From OLB4 sp002050165 (GTDB taxonomy: Bacteria > Bacteroidota > Ignavibacteria > Tepidaquicellales > Tepidaquicellaceae): DNA of 64,000 nucleotides. Positions 63,681 through 64,000 of the stretch are shown here, piece after piece. Under the pieces are notes generated by a model, which had not been told where the DNA came from, made no database searches, and worked only from the letters and a program-made list of their open reading frames with translations. Location of the stretch: the NCBI GenBank assembly GCA_030263475.1, contig SZPC01000010.1:1-64000 (forward strand), in the 5' to 3' direction. Numbering within the stretch: position 1 is the first letter of the stretch; each line of letters starts with the position of its first letter. Both the position numbers and the translations under genes were made by a program.

Positions 63681-64000
63681 TCACTAAATTTTTTTCTATT
63701 AAAGTTCGTTTAATGTTTCTTTTAATACTTATTGTATCAACGATCGTATTCGCTTATTTGAGTTACTCCGGAGATAGCCAATCACAAGAAACCAGTCAGA
63801 ATAAAGATTTAATTGAATTCAATTTAGAAAACATCAGATCCTATCTGTCATTCAGAGTTGACTCCCTGCTTGAAACTTTCAATCTTGAAAAAAGCTGGAT
63901 TAAAACAAACAATGATACCGGCACCGTTTTATTCACAAAGACAATTACAATTCCTGCGGATTTATCTGTGTCATTTGTTAATAAAGATCTGGCTGATTTA
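63677..64000 (+). CDS. 5' part of a membrane-anchored protein, cut by the window end
   Basis: This open frame of 108 codons starts with ATG overlapping the aldo/keto reductase stop (ATGA) and has no stop before the window ends. It begins with a hydrophobic segment (FFSIKVRLMFLLILIVST, then IVFAYLSY) that serves as a signal or membrane anchor. A hydrophilic extracytoplasmic region follows (RSYLSFRVDSLLETFNLEKS and TGTVLFTKTITIPADLSVSF). The family cannot be told from this much sequence. Confidence 0.65.
   Translation, partial: MITKFFSIKVRLMFLLILIVSTIVFAYLSYSGDSQSQETSQNKDLIEFNLENIRSYLSFRVDSLLETFNLEKSWIKTNNDTGTVLFTKTITIPADLSVSFVNKDLADL

Noticed and set aside
1..64000. tRNA, rRNA, CRISPR, prophage or insertion sequence
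   Set aside because: I looked through the intergenic gaps and coding content and saw no cloverleaf-like segment, no spaced repeats, and no transposase, integrase or phage gene. This was by eye, so a tRNAscan or similar search could still find a missed small RNA.

Overview
The window looks like a chromosomal segment from the Ignavibacteria / Bacteroidota-Chlorobi side of the tree. The evidence is a secreted nuclease ending in a type IX secretion sorting domain (NQNYPNPFNP type), a TonB-dependent receptor with a carboxypeptidase-regulatory-like N-terminus, AT-rich DNA, many starts without a Shine-Dalgarno sequence, several TTG starts in conserved genes, and two promoters matching the Bacteroidota -7 consensus TAnnTTTG. 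No tRNA, rRNA, CRISPR array, insertion sequence, integrase or phage gene was seen. Genes fill almost all of the DNA, mostly in short overlapping operons.

Layout. 0-5.5 kb (minus strand): surface-glycan genes (two family-9 glycosyltransferases, wecB) with a POT peptide transporter and endonuclease III. 5.6-9.2 kb (plus): folC, 3-hydroxyacyl-CoA dehydrogenase, a Fur-family regulator, a HAD hydrolase and acpS. 9.2-13 kb (minus): a small protein with a caspase-like His/Cys pattern, cysS, and a T9SS-exported endonuclease-I-family nuclease. 13.3-19.8 kb (plus): ppk1, an N-terminal half of carB, glycyl-tRNA synthetase, a SemiSWEET transporter and a porin-like protein. 19.8-25.8 kb (minus): a compact operon of lipoprotein, sucD, folB, folK, deoxynucleoside kinase, small membrane protein, family-9 glycosyltransferase and Ppx/GppA. 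26-36.3 kb (plus): gdhA, bamD, a thioesterase, a cytochrome c maturation operon (ccmA, B, C, a ccmD-like gene, E, F) and an Omp85 protein.

36.4-41.4 kb (plus) is the most distinctive part. A free-standing DUF2249 protein is followed by a RIC-type di-iron repair protein, a CopD-like membrane protein, a DUF1858/DUF2249 protein, a polytopic histidine-rich membrane protein, a DUF59 (SufT/MIP18-like) protein and an Rrf2/NsrR-like regulator with three spaced cysteines. The two transcription units share an identical 33-nt upstream block. It contains a 20-bp inverted repeat and sits at the same distance from a TAnnTTTG promoter both times. I read this as a nitrosative/oxidative-stress Fe-S protection operon, probably autoregulated by the Rrf2 protein.

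41.4-64 kb: a lipoprotein gene broken by one in-frame stop, enoyl-CoA hydratase, an unrecognised 397-residue protein, a TonB-dependent receptor, a thioredoxin/TPR protein, an outer-membrane barrel, a penicillin-acylase-family hydrolase, rsmA, mfd, a MATE exporter, ispH, an acyl-CoA dehydrogenase, a glnA/Lrp pair, a long aldo/keto reductase and a partial membrane protein running off the end. The metabolism implied is heterotrophic: fatty-acyl or glutaryl-CoA oxidation, TCA cycle, ammonium assimilation by GdhA and GlnA, polyphosphate turnover and cytochrome c respiration.
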